From CAYUAI01 sp964442745 (GTDB lineage Bacteria; Pseudomonadota; Gammaproteobacteria; S012-40), in assembly GCA_964442745.1 (NCBI GenBank), contig CAYUAI010000144.1, positions 1 to 6,740 of the forward strand: a stretch of DNA of 6,740 nt. Reading direction: 5' to 3'. The notes beneath the pieces were generated by a model. It worked only from the letters and a program-made list of their open reading frames with translations. It was not told where the DNA came from and searched no databases. The position numbers were made by a program, and so were the translations under genes. Positions 1-6,721 of the stretch are shown piece by piece (the first letter of the stretch is position 1; the number at the start of each line of letters is the position of its first letter).

Positions 1-58
1 AACCAGAAGGGATGAAAATTAAATTGAAAGGCTATGAATTTAGAATTGCTGCCAACCT

Positions 59-283
59 GTGTCATTATCTATTCCATTTGATGAGGCTTTATTACATCAC
101 GGATTGCATATTCGACTCGCCGCCAAATTATTCGAGGAAGGTGTGTCTACACTTGTCGATGCCGCAAAAATCGCCAACACACCCTTAGAAAGCTTTATTC
201 AAAAGCTAGGGGCAATGGGCATTGCTGTGGTTGATTATGAGGCTAATGAATTAGATCAGGAGCTAAAAATACTTGGCAAATAA
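59..283 (+). CDS. UPF0175-family antitoxin (partner of a DUF3368/PIN toxin)
   Basis: This is a small protein of 74 residues. Its core, with AAKLFEEGVSTLVDAAKIA (residues 21-39) followed by PLESFIQKLGAMGIAVVDY, matches the UPF0175 pattern: a short helix-turn-helix-like region with a K-L-[FY]-E-x-G motif, then a 'GI.V..Y...EL..EL' tail. Members are usually about 80-90 residues and act as antitoxins encoded just upstream of DUF3368 PIN-domain toxins. That is the arrangement here: the next frame starts inside the last codons of this gene and begins like DUF3368. The start is GTG at 59, because an in-frame TAG lies at 41-43 and no ATG occurs before the conserved core. There is no Shine-Dalgarno sequence in front of it, so the start is uncertain. 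The N-terminus (SLSIPFDEALL) looks complete or nearly so. The gene appears intact although its toxin is broken. Family assignment is by recognition, not by a search. Confidence 0.8.
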   Translation: MSLSIPFDEALLHHGLHIRLAAKLFEEGVSTLVDAAKIANTPLESFIQKLGAMGIAVVDYEANELDQELKILGK

Positions 284-388
284 AATTATTGTCGCTGATT
301 CAGGACCATTAATCGCGCTTGGTATTGTTGGGCTACTTCCTCAACTCAACTTAAACAAAGTGTGTTGAAAAGAGTTAATGAGCAATAA
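273..388 (+). pseudogene. DUF3368 (PIN-like) toxin remnant, internally deleted and frameshifted
   Basis: A TTG start at 273 overlaps the end of the UPF0175 gene by 11 bases. It opens a frame reading ANKIIVADSGPLIALGIVGL, the typical N-terminus of DUF3368 proteins, with the VADS.PLIAL motif holding the first catalytic Asp of the PIN fold. The frame stops at TGA 366-368 after about 31 codons, whereas the family is usually around 150-170 residues. In the next frame, 350-388 reads LKQSVLKRVNEQ and then TAA, which looks like the usual C-terminal helix of these toxins. The simplest reading is that roughly 110-120 central codons were lost, joining the N- and C-terminal ends out of frame. A direct repeat TCAAC TCAAC at 341-350 lies at the apparent junction. 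The remnant lacks most PIN active-site residues and should be inactive. The N-terminal match is strong; the C-terminal match is shorter and less certain. Confidence 0.72.
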
Positions 389-667
389 ACCAAAGGAATT
401 CATTTTTCACAAGCCGCAGAACCCATAAAACAAAAAAAAGGGTCAAGCCCATGAACTCTAACTCATCATTCGGGTTGGCTTATGAGGTGTTACCATCATC
501 AATCCAACGAGTAGCTTTCCTTCAGCGAAAACAATCCTTGTTGTCTTAGTTATTCCTCATTCAAGTCACCAGACAACTATCCTGACACAGGGGGGATCTG
601 GCTTAACGTTTGCATTTAGCTTTGTCTTTAATAGCATTGAAAAAAATGGGGTGACAGCACTCACGCG

Positions 668-674
668 TATAAAT
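668..674 (+). promoter_or_regulatory. Weak -10 candidate upstream of the helicase gene
   Basis: TATAAAT is a good -10 hexamer match 51 bases before the helicase start codon. No acceptable -35 box lies 15-19 bases upstream; the nearest partial match, GTGACA at 651-656, is too close with an 11-base spacer. A promoter here would need an activator or another sigma factor. The transcript could equally start elsewhere. Confidence 0.25.
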
Positions 675-697
675 CAACCTCCATTTTTTGATTGCAA

Positions 698-710
698 CGT
701 GCTTAACACG
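698..710 (+). promoter_or_regulatory. Short inverted repeat (CGTG-N5-CACG) in the helicase leader
   Basis: CGTG CTTAA CACG lies 14 bases before the start codon and directly in front of the ribosome binding site (AGGA, 715-718). It could be a small operator or a weak hairpin in the mRNA leader. The arms are only four base pairs, so a chance occurrence is quite possible. Confidence 0.25.
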
Positions 711-724
711 CGACAGGATATTTT

Positions 725-3453
725 ATGCAACCTTTATCGATTCTCAATCATCTGAAAAAAGATTTCATCAACTACATCAGTACTAAATATCCGTTTGCAG
801 AACGCGGTATGATGGCGTTAGATGAGCAATTGCGTTGCATTATGAGTGAGCCAGGGGCACTTTTTCAAGATCCGGTGATTCAAGTGGTGCGCAGTCGCAA
901 GAAAAAATCCGCCGATATCTCCACATTCCATCAAAGTCTGCAGGATAACCTGTTTACCGATGAGCCTTATCTTAAGGAACCCTATATCCATCAGTATAAG
1001 GCCTGGCATAATATTCAACACAATATCCCCACGGTGATTTCTACCGGCACCGGTTCGGGTAAATCCGAATCGTTTATTATTCCGGTCATCGACGGATTAC
1101 TCAAGCAAGGTTTTCAAAAGGGACCGAACCGAGTCGGCGCGTTGTTTTTATATCCGATGAATGCGTTGGTGGAAGATCAGTTTTTTCGAATTTTAAAATA
1201 CACCAAAGGCACCGGCATTCGGGTGGGGATTTATAACGGCACCTTCAAAAAACCCTCGGCTGAATTCAAAGCTAAAATCCTCAAGAAAATTAAATCCATT
1301 GACCCTAACATTGATCCCGATAGCGTGTTTGTCGATCCGCAACACAGTGAAACGATTCCGCATATTTTATTAACCAATTACAAAATGTTGGAATATATGT
1401 TATTGCGATCGGATGACCAGGGTTTGTTTAACAATATTGATTTAAAGTATTTAATTCTGGATGAGGCGCATATTTATACCGGCACCTTGGGATTAGAGAT
1501 TGCTTGTTTGTTAGCGCGGTTACGCGTGCATATTGGTGCTGAAAGTTTCCTCCCTATTGCTACGTCTGCGACCTTGATGCAAAAAGCACCGAGCAACACG
1601 CTAGACGAAACCGCCATTAACGATACCGATAACCCACCCAAAGAAAAAATGAGAATGTTCTTCTCTCAATTATTTGGGCTGGATTTCCCTAAAGATCAAG
1701 AATGGTTATTGCAAGATGAGTATGAAGATTTAACACTCGCTAAGCCACACACATTTGATCGATTTCGCGATATTGACACAAAATCCTTGGGTACGAGCTT
1801 AGAGCGTGAGTTTCCAGAAGCACTGCATGATATAGCTAAATTATACTTTGATATCAAATTAGCCCCGGCGCCAGATCCGGATAAGGATAAGGAGTCACCT
1901 TATGGATGTTGGGGCGAACAATTTTATCCCGCGATCGAACAAATCGCCAAAGAACTGCCTGACGTTATTTTAACTGATACATCGGGCCAAGAGGCCGAAC
2001 CGGTCGTCAGTTTGTCCATCGCCAAACAGCGCTTTAGTGCTAAATTAGGTTTAAATGGTGATATTTTAGAAGGTCTGTTGGTCTTATGTTCTCACGCGTT
2101 TAGCGAACGCCAGCATACTCGCTTTCCAGCACTGGGTTTGAGATTACATGTTTTTTCACGTCAAGAGCCAAAAATATTTTGGACCTTCGATAAAAAGACG
2201 CTGGTATCCGAGCAAAAATTAGCCAACCTGGCGGCACCGGCGACTAATTTTGTGATGTGTCATAAATGTGGTCATCAAGCTTGGGGTGGTTTATATATCC
2301 CGACCAATGATGATGGCGAGTGTGGCGAGTTTAAACCGTTACCGGCTTTTTACGAAGACCATCCGTTAGACGAAGGCGAGGAAATTATTTTTTTCCATCA
2401 AGCGCATGATCTTGACCTATCGGTATTTGAGAATAAATCATGGCAACAAGAGGCATGGGTTATTTATGGCGAACCGGGTGCATTAAGAGCCCGACCTCGG
2501 TTGGGTACGGCATCACAGGGCGAAGTTAGCCTAATACGCGTAATACGCCAACGCAAAAAAAATGAGCCGCCTGTCGCCGATAGTGCAAGCTGCCCGGTTT
2601 GCAGTGCTACCTCACGTGGCAGAATGGTCATTGCCACACCACGATCTGGAGCCGCGACGGACTTAAGTATTTATAGCGCTTCACTATTAACTCACTTAGA
2701 TCTTGAAAGTGAACGGCGGCTGTTGTTCTTTTGTGATAATCGCCAAGAAACGTCCTATTTAGCGGGTTTTATTACCGACCGACATCGGCGTCTTAATCTT
2801 CGTCGAGCCATTGCCACCTTTCTCCATGAAGCGAATAAAAATAGTGATAAGACGGTTTGGTCATTATTACAAGAAATCAATTCACCCGTCAGTAACAACG
2901 CACATAAATTTGATTTGGCCGCCAGAATTTTGCTGTCTATCAGCGAAGGGAAATATTGGGGAAAGCAGCCTTTACCCGACAAATATAACATTGCTAAATC
3001 AACTTTGATCGATTTAATCCCTCGCGATGTATTACAGGTAGATTGGCGAGAACAAAAAGATATCGGTAGAAAACAAATTATCGAATACAAGAACTGGCTC
3101 ATGGATAATCAAAGTATCAAGGCCAGCAAATCTAGTGAAGAAATTCAAAAGCTACGAGAACACCTGGAGTTATTCCATACCGACCGTGGTCAATGGTGTT
3201 TGGAAATTTTCTCTAAGGTGTTATTGATCGAAATGACCGGAGTACTTGCCGGTGAATCGAGTTTATTAAACGCGGGTATTTTAGCTTGGAAGCTAAAGGG
3301 TTTTGAGCCAGACTTGTTTGAATCCTATGCGCAAGACAACCCTGAACTCGGTTTATCAGGCCATGCATTATTCACCCTCGCCTATTGGATGTTAAGAAAA
3401 ATCGCTGATCGGGCGCAATGGGATATCATGGATCAATATACCCGCTACAATAC
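725..3453 (+). CDS. Giant DEAH-box helicase with DUF1998, DruE-like: N-terminal part, up to the sequence gap
   Basis: This is the first 909 codons of one large gene that continues after the N run. The start is ATG 725, with AGGA at 715-718 and a 6-base spacer. The RecA1 domain shows a Q-motif-like YIHQYKAW (residues 87-94), Walker A GTGSGKS (108-114), motif Ia LYPMNALVEDQ (142-152), motif II LDEAH (245-249) and motif III SAT (281-283). A long insert of about 340 residues follows. It carries CHKC (512-515) and CPVC (623-626), likely one four-cysteine zinc site. Residues 666-681 (LLFFCDNRQETSYLAG) match the start of RecA2 in COG1205/DUF1998 helicases ('SDSRQ..A.LAG'). The family comprises ATP-driven SF2 nucleic-acid translocases. 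The closest defence relatives I recognise are DruE of Druantia and DrmA of DISARM. A cytoplasmic role in restricting invading DNA is inferred. No signal peptide or membrane segment is seen. The partner genes of those systems are absent from the window. Confidence 0.92.
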
Positions 3454-3553
3454 NNNNNNNNNNNNNNNNNNNNNNNNNNNNNNNNNNNNNNNNNNNNNNN
3501 NNNNNNNNNNNNNNNNNNNNNNNNNNNNNNNNNNNNNNNNNNNNNNNNNNNNN
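3454..3553. other. Assembly gap of exactly 100 N inside the helicase gene
   Basis: The run of exactly 100 N is the conventional placeholder for a scaffold gap of unknown size. The reading frame is open right up to it and again right after it, but in different frames relative to the placeholder. For an intact gene the true missing length must be a multiple of three. The gap lies in RecA2, after the motif IV-like segment and before motif V, and may hide a further cysteine cluster often found in this region of the family. Confidence 0.95.
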
Positions 3554-3554
3554 T

Positions 3555-6527
3555 TATAAATCTAGCCGAAGTCAACGGGTACTGTGTGTGCCGACCGGTT
3601 ATCCCCTGGCGGAAACACCGACCGGTAAGAAAGATGAATATTGGCAACCCGCTGTATATCCATTAGGCGACTATTACCGGCAACTTTATCAGCGAACCTT
3701 TGCCGAAAAACCGCGTTTGATTCGCGGATCGGAACACAATGGTATGCTTGGCGCGGCCCACGCTTCAGCGATTATCGAGGACTTTAGCCAAGGAAAATAT
3801 AACGCCTTAGTGGCCACCCCTACCTTGGAAGTGGGGGTAGATTTGCCTGATTTGCCCATTGTTATTCACCGGAGTGTGCCACCGGACCCATCCAATTATG
3901 CCCAACGAGCCGGTCGAGCCGGGCGCGACCCCAAACGGGCATTGCTGTTAACCTATTGCGGTCAACGCAGCCATGATTTGATCTTTTATGAAAACCCCAC
4001 CATGATGGTCTCGGGCGAAATCCTGCCGCCAGGTTTACCTTGCGAAAACGAGTCGATTATTAAACGCCATATTCAAGGTTTGATTCTTGAGTTACTGGCG
4101 GTGGATCATGGCGAGGCGAACCCAGCGCTGCGGTTCCAGTGGTGGGGGGATTTGGTGGATTTAAATTTACTGGTCAATGAATTCAATGAAGTGACCAAAA
4201 CTGATCACCATTTGCTGATCGGTTCGCCACAAAACTGGCGTAAAATACTGCAACAAAGAAAAGATCTTATCCGAATCGCCGTCGAACGTTATATTACGAT
4301 GTTGTCTGATGGCTTGTGGAAAAACCTAAAAGCAAGCGATCCAAAGCGCTTTGAAGCCATGCGTCGACGTATCTATGCTTTTGCCACCCCCGAGGCTTGG
4401 GCGACTCGCTTTGAAAATGAAGGGGAACGATACCAGGTCATGGTTAAAGCCCATTTGACCGAAATTGCTGAACTTGATAAATTATCAGCCACTTTACCGA
4501 TGGCAGAGCGAGAGAAAAAATTCAAAGCCATTCGTCAGTTGATGACTTATACTAAGTCCTACTTGCAAAAAAATACTCGGGGCGATACCTCGACCTACCC
4601 ATTAAGTTACTTGGGTGCTAGCGGTTTTTTGCCTAATTTTGATTTCCCAGGCAGCACCACTCAATTTAAGGGTACCTTGGACCAAGGTGGCGAGGCTAGC
4701 GTGGCCCTTTCCTATGCGCGATCTTCATCATTAGCCTTACGTGAATTTTCACCGGAGCAACGCATTTATGGTCATGGCTTTGTATATCAAGTGGATCGCT
4801 ATCTGGCTAAATTATCCAACAACGAAGATGACAATAAAGCCTGGGGCATTTGCACCAAAGGTTGTACCCAGCTGAGTCCACCCGGTGCCGAGGAATGTGC
4901 TTTTTGTGGAAATAATATTCTAGTCTCAGGCCAAGAAGGATTGAGTCAACCCAAATTGGTGGAAATTGAACAAGCCATGGGCACCCAGCTTGAGGTCATT
5001 AGTGATGCACGCGAAAATCGTAAACATAAATACGTTGCCCAGGATATACGCAAAATCGGAGTTCCCTATGCCGATGAAGCCTTTGCTCACCAACAACTTA
5101 ACGGGGTGGAAGTCTATCGACATTTAACCCCTGAGTCGCAAATACGTACCGTGACGATTCTCACCACTCAGGATAACTCGTCACCGGGTATTCAGCCGGT
5201 TTACAAAGAAAAAAGAGAGGGCGGTATTTATGCAGTTAAATTAACGCTTACCGAAGCAGAAACCACCACTTATGAACCCTTTATCCCCACGGTGTTTAGC
5301 AAAGGTCAAGCCATGATTTTGAAACTGCCACTGGCATCGACCATGGATTTACTTAGCCATATGAGTGTCGATACCACTGTATTTTACACCACCTTTAGCG
5401 AGATCATTAAGCGATCAGCGACACGTGTATTACATCTTAATAATCGCAGCCGTTCGTTGAATATTGTATTAGATAAAATAGCGTCAAGGGATGAAAAAAA
5501 TAATCAATACCAGAAAATTGACTTGATGTTTTTGGACTCGGAGGAAGGCGGTAGCGGCGTCATTGACTTACTATGGAGTTATTGGGATCAAATACTTGAT
5601 GAAGCGAAACGTCTGACGTTAAAATCCTGCTGCGAAGATAGCTGCTACGAATGCATTAAAAGTTATGATAACCAGCGCCAGCATCATTTGATGAACAAAG
5701 GTGTATTTGTCCGTGACGAAAAAACACCGCTGTTCGACACATTGAAAAAATACACCGCCACCGGTCTTTCCTATCAAGAAAAAATCATTAACGAGCGACC
5801 TGAAGTGGATAAGCAAAGCCCAGCAGAAGAAGTGTTTAAACAATTTTTGATACAACGCGGCATTCACTTCGAGACACAAAACAGTGTATTTGATATGGCG
5901 GGCAATGAAGTCACTCGACCCGATTTTGAAATAAAAACTACTGAAGGTGAAACCATTACGATTTTTATCGACGGCAAAGCCTATCACGCGAACTATGAAA
6001 CCATGTTAGCAGATGTAGAAAAACGTAATTTTTTAACCAAACAAGGCCGCCGAGTCATCACCTTGCCGGCCGGTTGTGTGGTGCCTCATTTAAAAGAAAA
6101 TTTACTGACGGATTTATTTAAGTTGTTACTTGAACCCAGCGCCTTTGATATCACTTTGATTGATGAAGTACCTCCGTTTGTCGGATTGGATATGCAAACC
6201 ATGGTGAATCTCAATTCAGATAGACTGCAAATGCCAAGTTATAAAGCCATTGATAAAGATCAGCTCATCCGTGCTTTGAAATCGCTGCCGCCAACGATCA
6301 AAGATTGCCTTGAAAAAGCCAATCAGTTAAATGGTGACAACAGTTTCCCACAGGCGATCCAAGAAGACATGCTACTTTTTTCGATCAACGGCAAAGACGT
6401 TTTTTCCGATTCAAATAAAAAGAAATGGGAATACATGCTGTATGTGCAAAGTATATATGCCGCGCTTGGCTTTCGAGTAATGGGCATTTGGTTATCACCC
6501 CGGAAAATTTATTCGAACGTGGCGTAG
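3555..6527 (+). CDS. Giant DEAH-box helicase with DUF1998 and PD-(D/E)XK-like nuclease domain: C-terminal part
   Basis: This is the continuation of the gene that starts at 725. The frame is open from the gap edge, so the GTG at 3588 is an internal valine and not a start. Residue numbers below count from that codon. RecA2 ends with EHNGMLGAAHASAIIEDF, motif V ATPTLEVGVDLPDL (76-89) and motif VI QRAGRAGR (106-113). A helical linker follows, then a four-cysteine cluster (C422, C426, C437, C440). The DUF1998 module has EEGGSGVIDLL (652-662) and CCEDSCYECIKSYDNQ (681-696), the typical zinc-binding ending of this domain. At 744-830 comes a restriction-endonuclease-like domain: SPAEEVF (E747/E748), RPDF (D779), FIDGKAYH (D795, K797) and ITLPAG. 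It suggests DNA cleavage coupled to translocation; activity is inferred. The last 150 residues match nothing I know. Near the end the neighbouring frame reads more naturally (HLVITPENLFERGVGA, stop 6533-6535), so a one-base frameshift is possible. Confidence 0.92.
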   Translation, partial: YKSSRSQRVLCVPTGYPLAETPTGKKDEYWQPAVYPLGDYYRQLYQRTFAEKPRLIRGSEHNGMLGAAHASAIIEDFSQGKYNALVATPTLEVGVDLPDLPIVIHRSVPPDPSNYAQRAGRAGRDPKRALLLTYCGQRSHDLIFYENPTMMVSGEILPPGLPCENESIIKRHIQGLILELLAVDHGEANPALRFQWWGDLVDLNLLVNEFNEVTKTDHHLLIGSPQNWRKILQQRKDLIRIAVERYITMLSDGLWKNLKASDPKRFEAMRRRIYAFATPEAWATRFENEGERYQVMVKAHLTEIAELDKLSATLPMAEREKKFKAIRQLMTYTKSYLQKNTRGDTSTYPLSYLGASGFLPNFDFPGSTTQFKGTLDQGGEASVALSYARSSSLALREFSPEQRIYGHGFVYQVDRYLAKLSNNEDDNKAWGICTKGCTQLSPPGAEECAFCGNNILVSGQEGLSQPKLVEIEQAMGTQLEVISDARENRKHKYVAQDIRKIGVPYADEAFAHQQLNGVEVYRHLTPESQIRTVTILTTQDNSSPGIQPVYKEKREGGIYAVKLTLTEAETTTYEPFIPTVFSKGQAMILKLPLASTMDLLSHMSVDTTVFYTTFSEIIKRSATRVLHLNNRSRSLNIVLDKIASRDEKNNQYQKIDLMFLDSEEGGSGVIDLLWSYWDQILDEAKRLTLKSCCEDSCYECIKSYDNQRQHHLMNKGVFVRDEKTPLFDTLKKYTATGLSYQEKIINERPEVDKQSPAEEVFKQFLIQRGIHFETQNSVFDMAGNEVTRPDFEIKTTEGETITIFIDGKAYHANYETMLADVEKRNFLTKQGRRVITLPAGCVVPHLKENLLTDLFKLLLEPSAFDITLIDEVPPFVGLDMQTMVNLNSDRLQMPSYKAIDKDQLIRALKSLPPTIKDCLEKANQLNGDNSFPQAIQEDMLLFSINGKDVFSDSNKKKWEYMLYVQSIYAALGFRVMGIWLSPRKIYSNVA

Positions 6528-6567
6528 GGGCTTAGTAAATGAGGATGAGTACCTTATTTGATCGGGG

Positions 6568-6598
6568 TTGACATATCCGTCATTGACGTATATATATT
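6568..6598 (+). promoter_or_regulatory. Sigma70-type promoter of the downstream TA locus
   Basis: A perfect -35 box TTGACA (6568-6573) is followed after 17 bases by TATATA (6591-6596); TATATT (6593-6598) at 19 bases is an alternative -10. Transcription would begin at about 6603-6606, at or just before the ATG at 6605. No Shine-Dalgarno sequence precedes that ATG. The mRNA is therefore likely leaderless or nearly so, which is inferred from spacing alone. Confidence 0.7.
6573..6593 (+). promoter_or_regulatory. 21-bp palindromic operator inside the TA promoter
   Basis: The sequence ATAT-C-CGTCA-T-TGACG-T-ATAT is symmetric about position 6583, with nine of ten base pairs matching and a perfect CGTCA/TGACG core. 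It fills the spacer between the -35 and -10 boxes. Such a site is where the helix-turn-helix antitoxin of a HigBA-type locus would be expected to bind and block RNA polymerase. Autoregulation is inferred from position and family habit. Confidence 0.65.
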
Positions 6599-6604
6599 TA
6601 TTAT

Positions 6605-6721
6605 ATGGTTATATTGGAAACACCAATATTTACAAAGCAAATTAAGCGGCTGATCTCCGACGATAATTATGTAGAACTTCTAAAAAAGCTTGTCAAAGAG
6701 GCGTTTGATAATGGAAGATAG
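6605..6721 (+). pseudogene. HigB/RelE-type toxin remnant with internal deletion (38 codons)
   Basis: The start MVILETPIFTKQIKRLISDD, continuing NYVEL, is the characteristic N-terminus of HigB/RelE-superfamily toxins (usual form 'ETPIFT..I..LLSDDEY..L'). These ribosome-dependent mRNA nucleases normally run to about 100-115 residues. Here the frame ends after 38 codons with LKKLVKEAFDNGR and a stop. That resembles the family's C-terminal helix ('...L..LV..EF.NG'), not the expected next segment (the glycine-rich 'G.GGLRK.RW' region and the 'R.IY' strands). The gene therefore seems to have lost about 65-75 central codons in frame, including the catalytic strands. It should have no nuclease activity. 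Only ATG 6605 can start it, because TGA at 6584-6586 closes the frame upstream. Its end overlaps the next start by 11 bases, as in intact operons of this kind. The call of internal deletion rests on recognising both ends. Confidence 0.68.

Larger units (their letters stand above)
389..724 (+). other. Intergenic stretch of 336 bases, no recognised gene
   Basis: No convincing coding sequence was found on either strand. One frame is open from 486 to the TGA at 753-755 but has no ATG and no ribosome binding site, and its translation resembles no family I know. The block at 556-586 reads on the minus strand like a transposon end (TGTCAGGATAG...), but I cannot assign it to an element and see no matching second end. 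The 3' part, about 660-724, is probably the leader of the helicase gene: TATAAAT at 668-674, an inverted repeat at 698-710 and a ribosome binding site at 715-718. Confidence 0.6.

Noticed and set aside
12..190. Frame starting ATGAAAATTAAATTG upstream of and across the UPF0175 gene
   Set aside because: It overlaps the antitoxin in another frame, and after the first 15 or so residues its composition is unlike a protein. The first residues (MKIKLKGYEFRIAA) could belong to something cut by the window edge, but this cannot be decided.
389..724. CRISPR array, tRNA or small structured RNA in the non-coding stretch
   Set aside because: No regularly spaced repeats, cloverleaf or strong stem-loop with a T run could be found by eye.
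486..755. Open frame of about 89 codons in the intergenic stretch
   Set aside because: It has no ATG and no ribosome binding site, overlaps the helicase start, and its translation resembles no family; stop-free by chance.
2755..3102. Minus-strand open frame of 115 codons inside the helicase
   Set aside because: It is antisense to a clearly conserved coding region and has no recognisable motif or ribosome binding site.
3588..3620. GTG at 3588 as the start of a separate helicase gene
   Set aside because: The same frame is open upstream to the gap edge (YKSSRSQRVLC...), there is no ribosome binding site, and the protein would begin in the middle of RecA2.
3418..3666. Short frames running through the N run on both strands
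   Set aside because: They exist only because N is translated as an unknown residue.
5619..5987. Minus-strand open frame of 122 codons over the DUF1998/nuclease region
   Set aside because: It is a Phe-rich mirror of the true reading frame, which carries the conserved cysteine and PD...DGK motifs.
6528..6567. Rho-independent terminator after the helicase gene
   Set aside because: No GC-rich stem followed by T residues is present, so transcription may run on into the TA locus.
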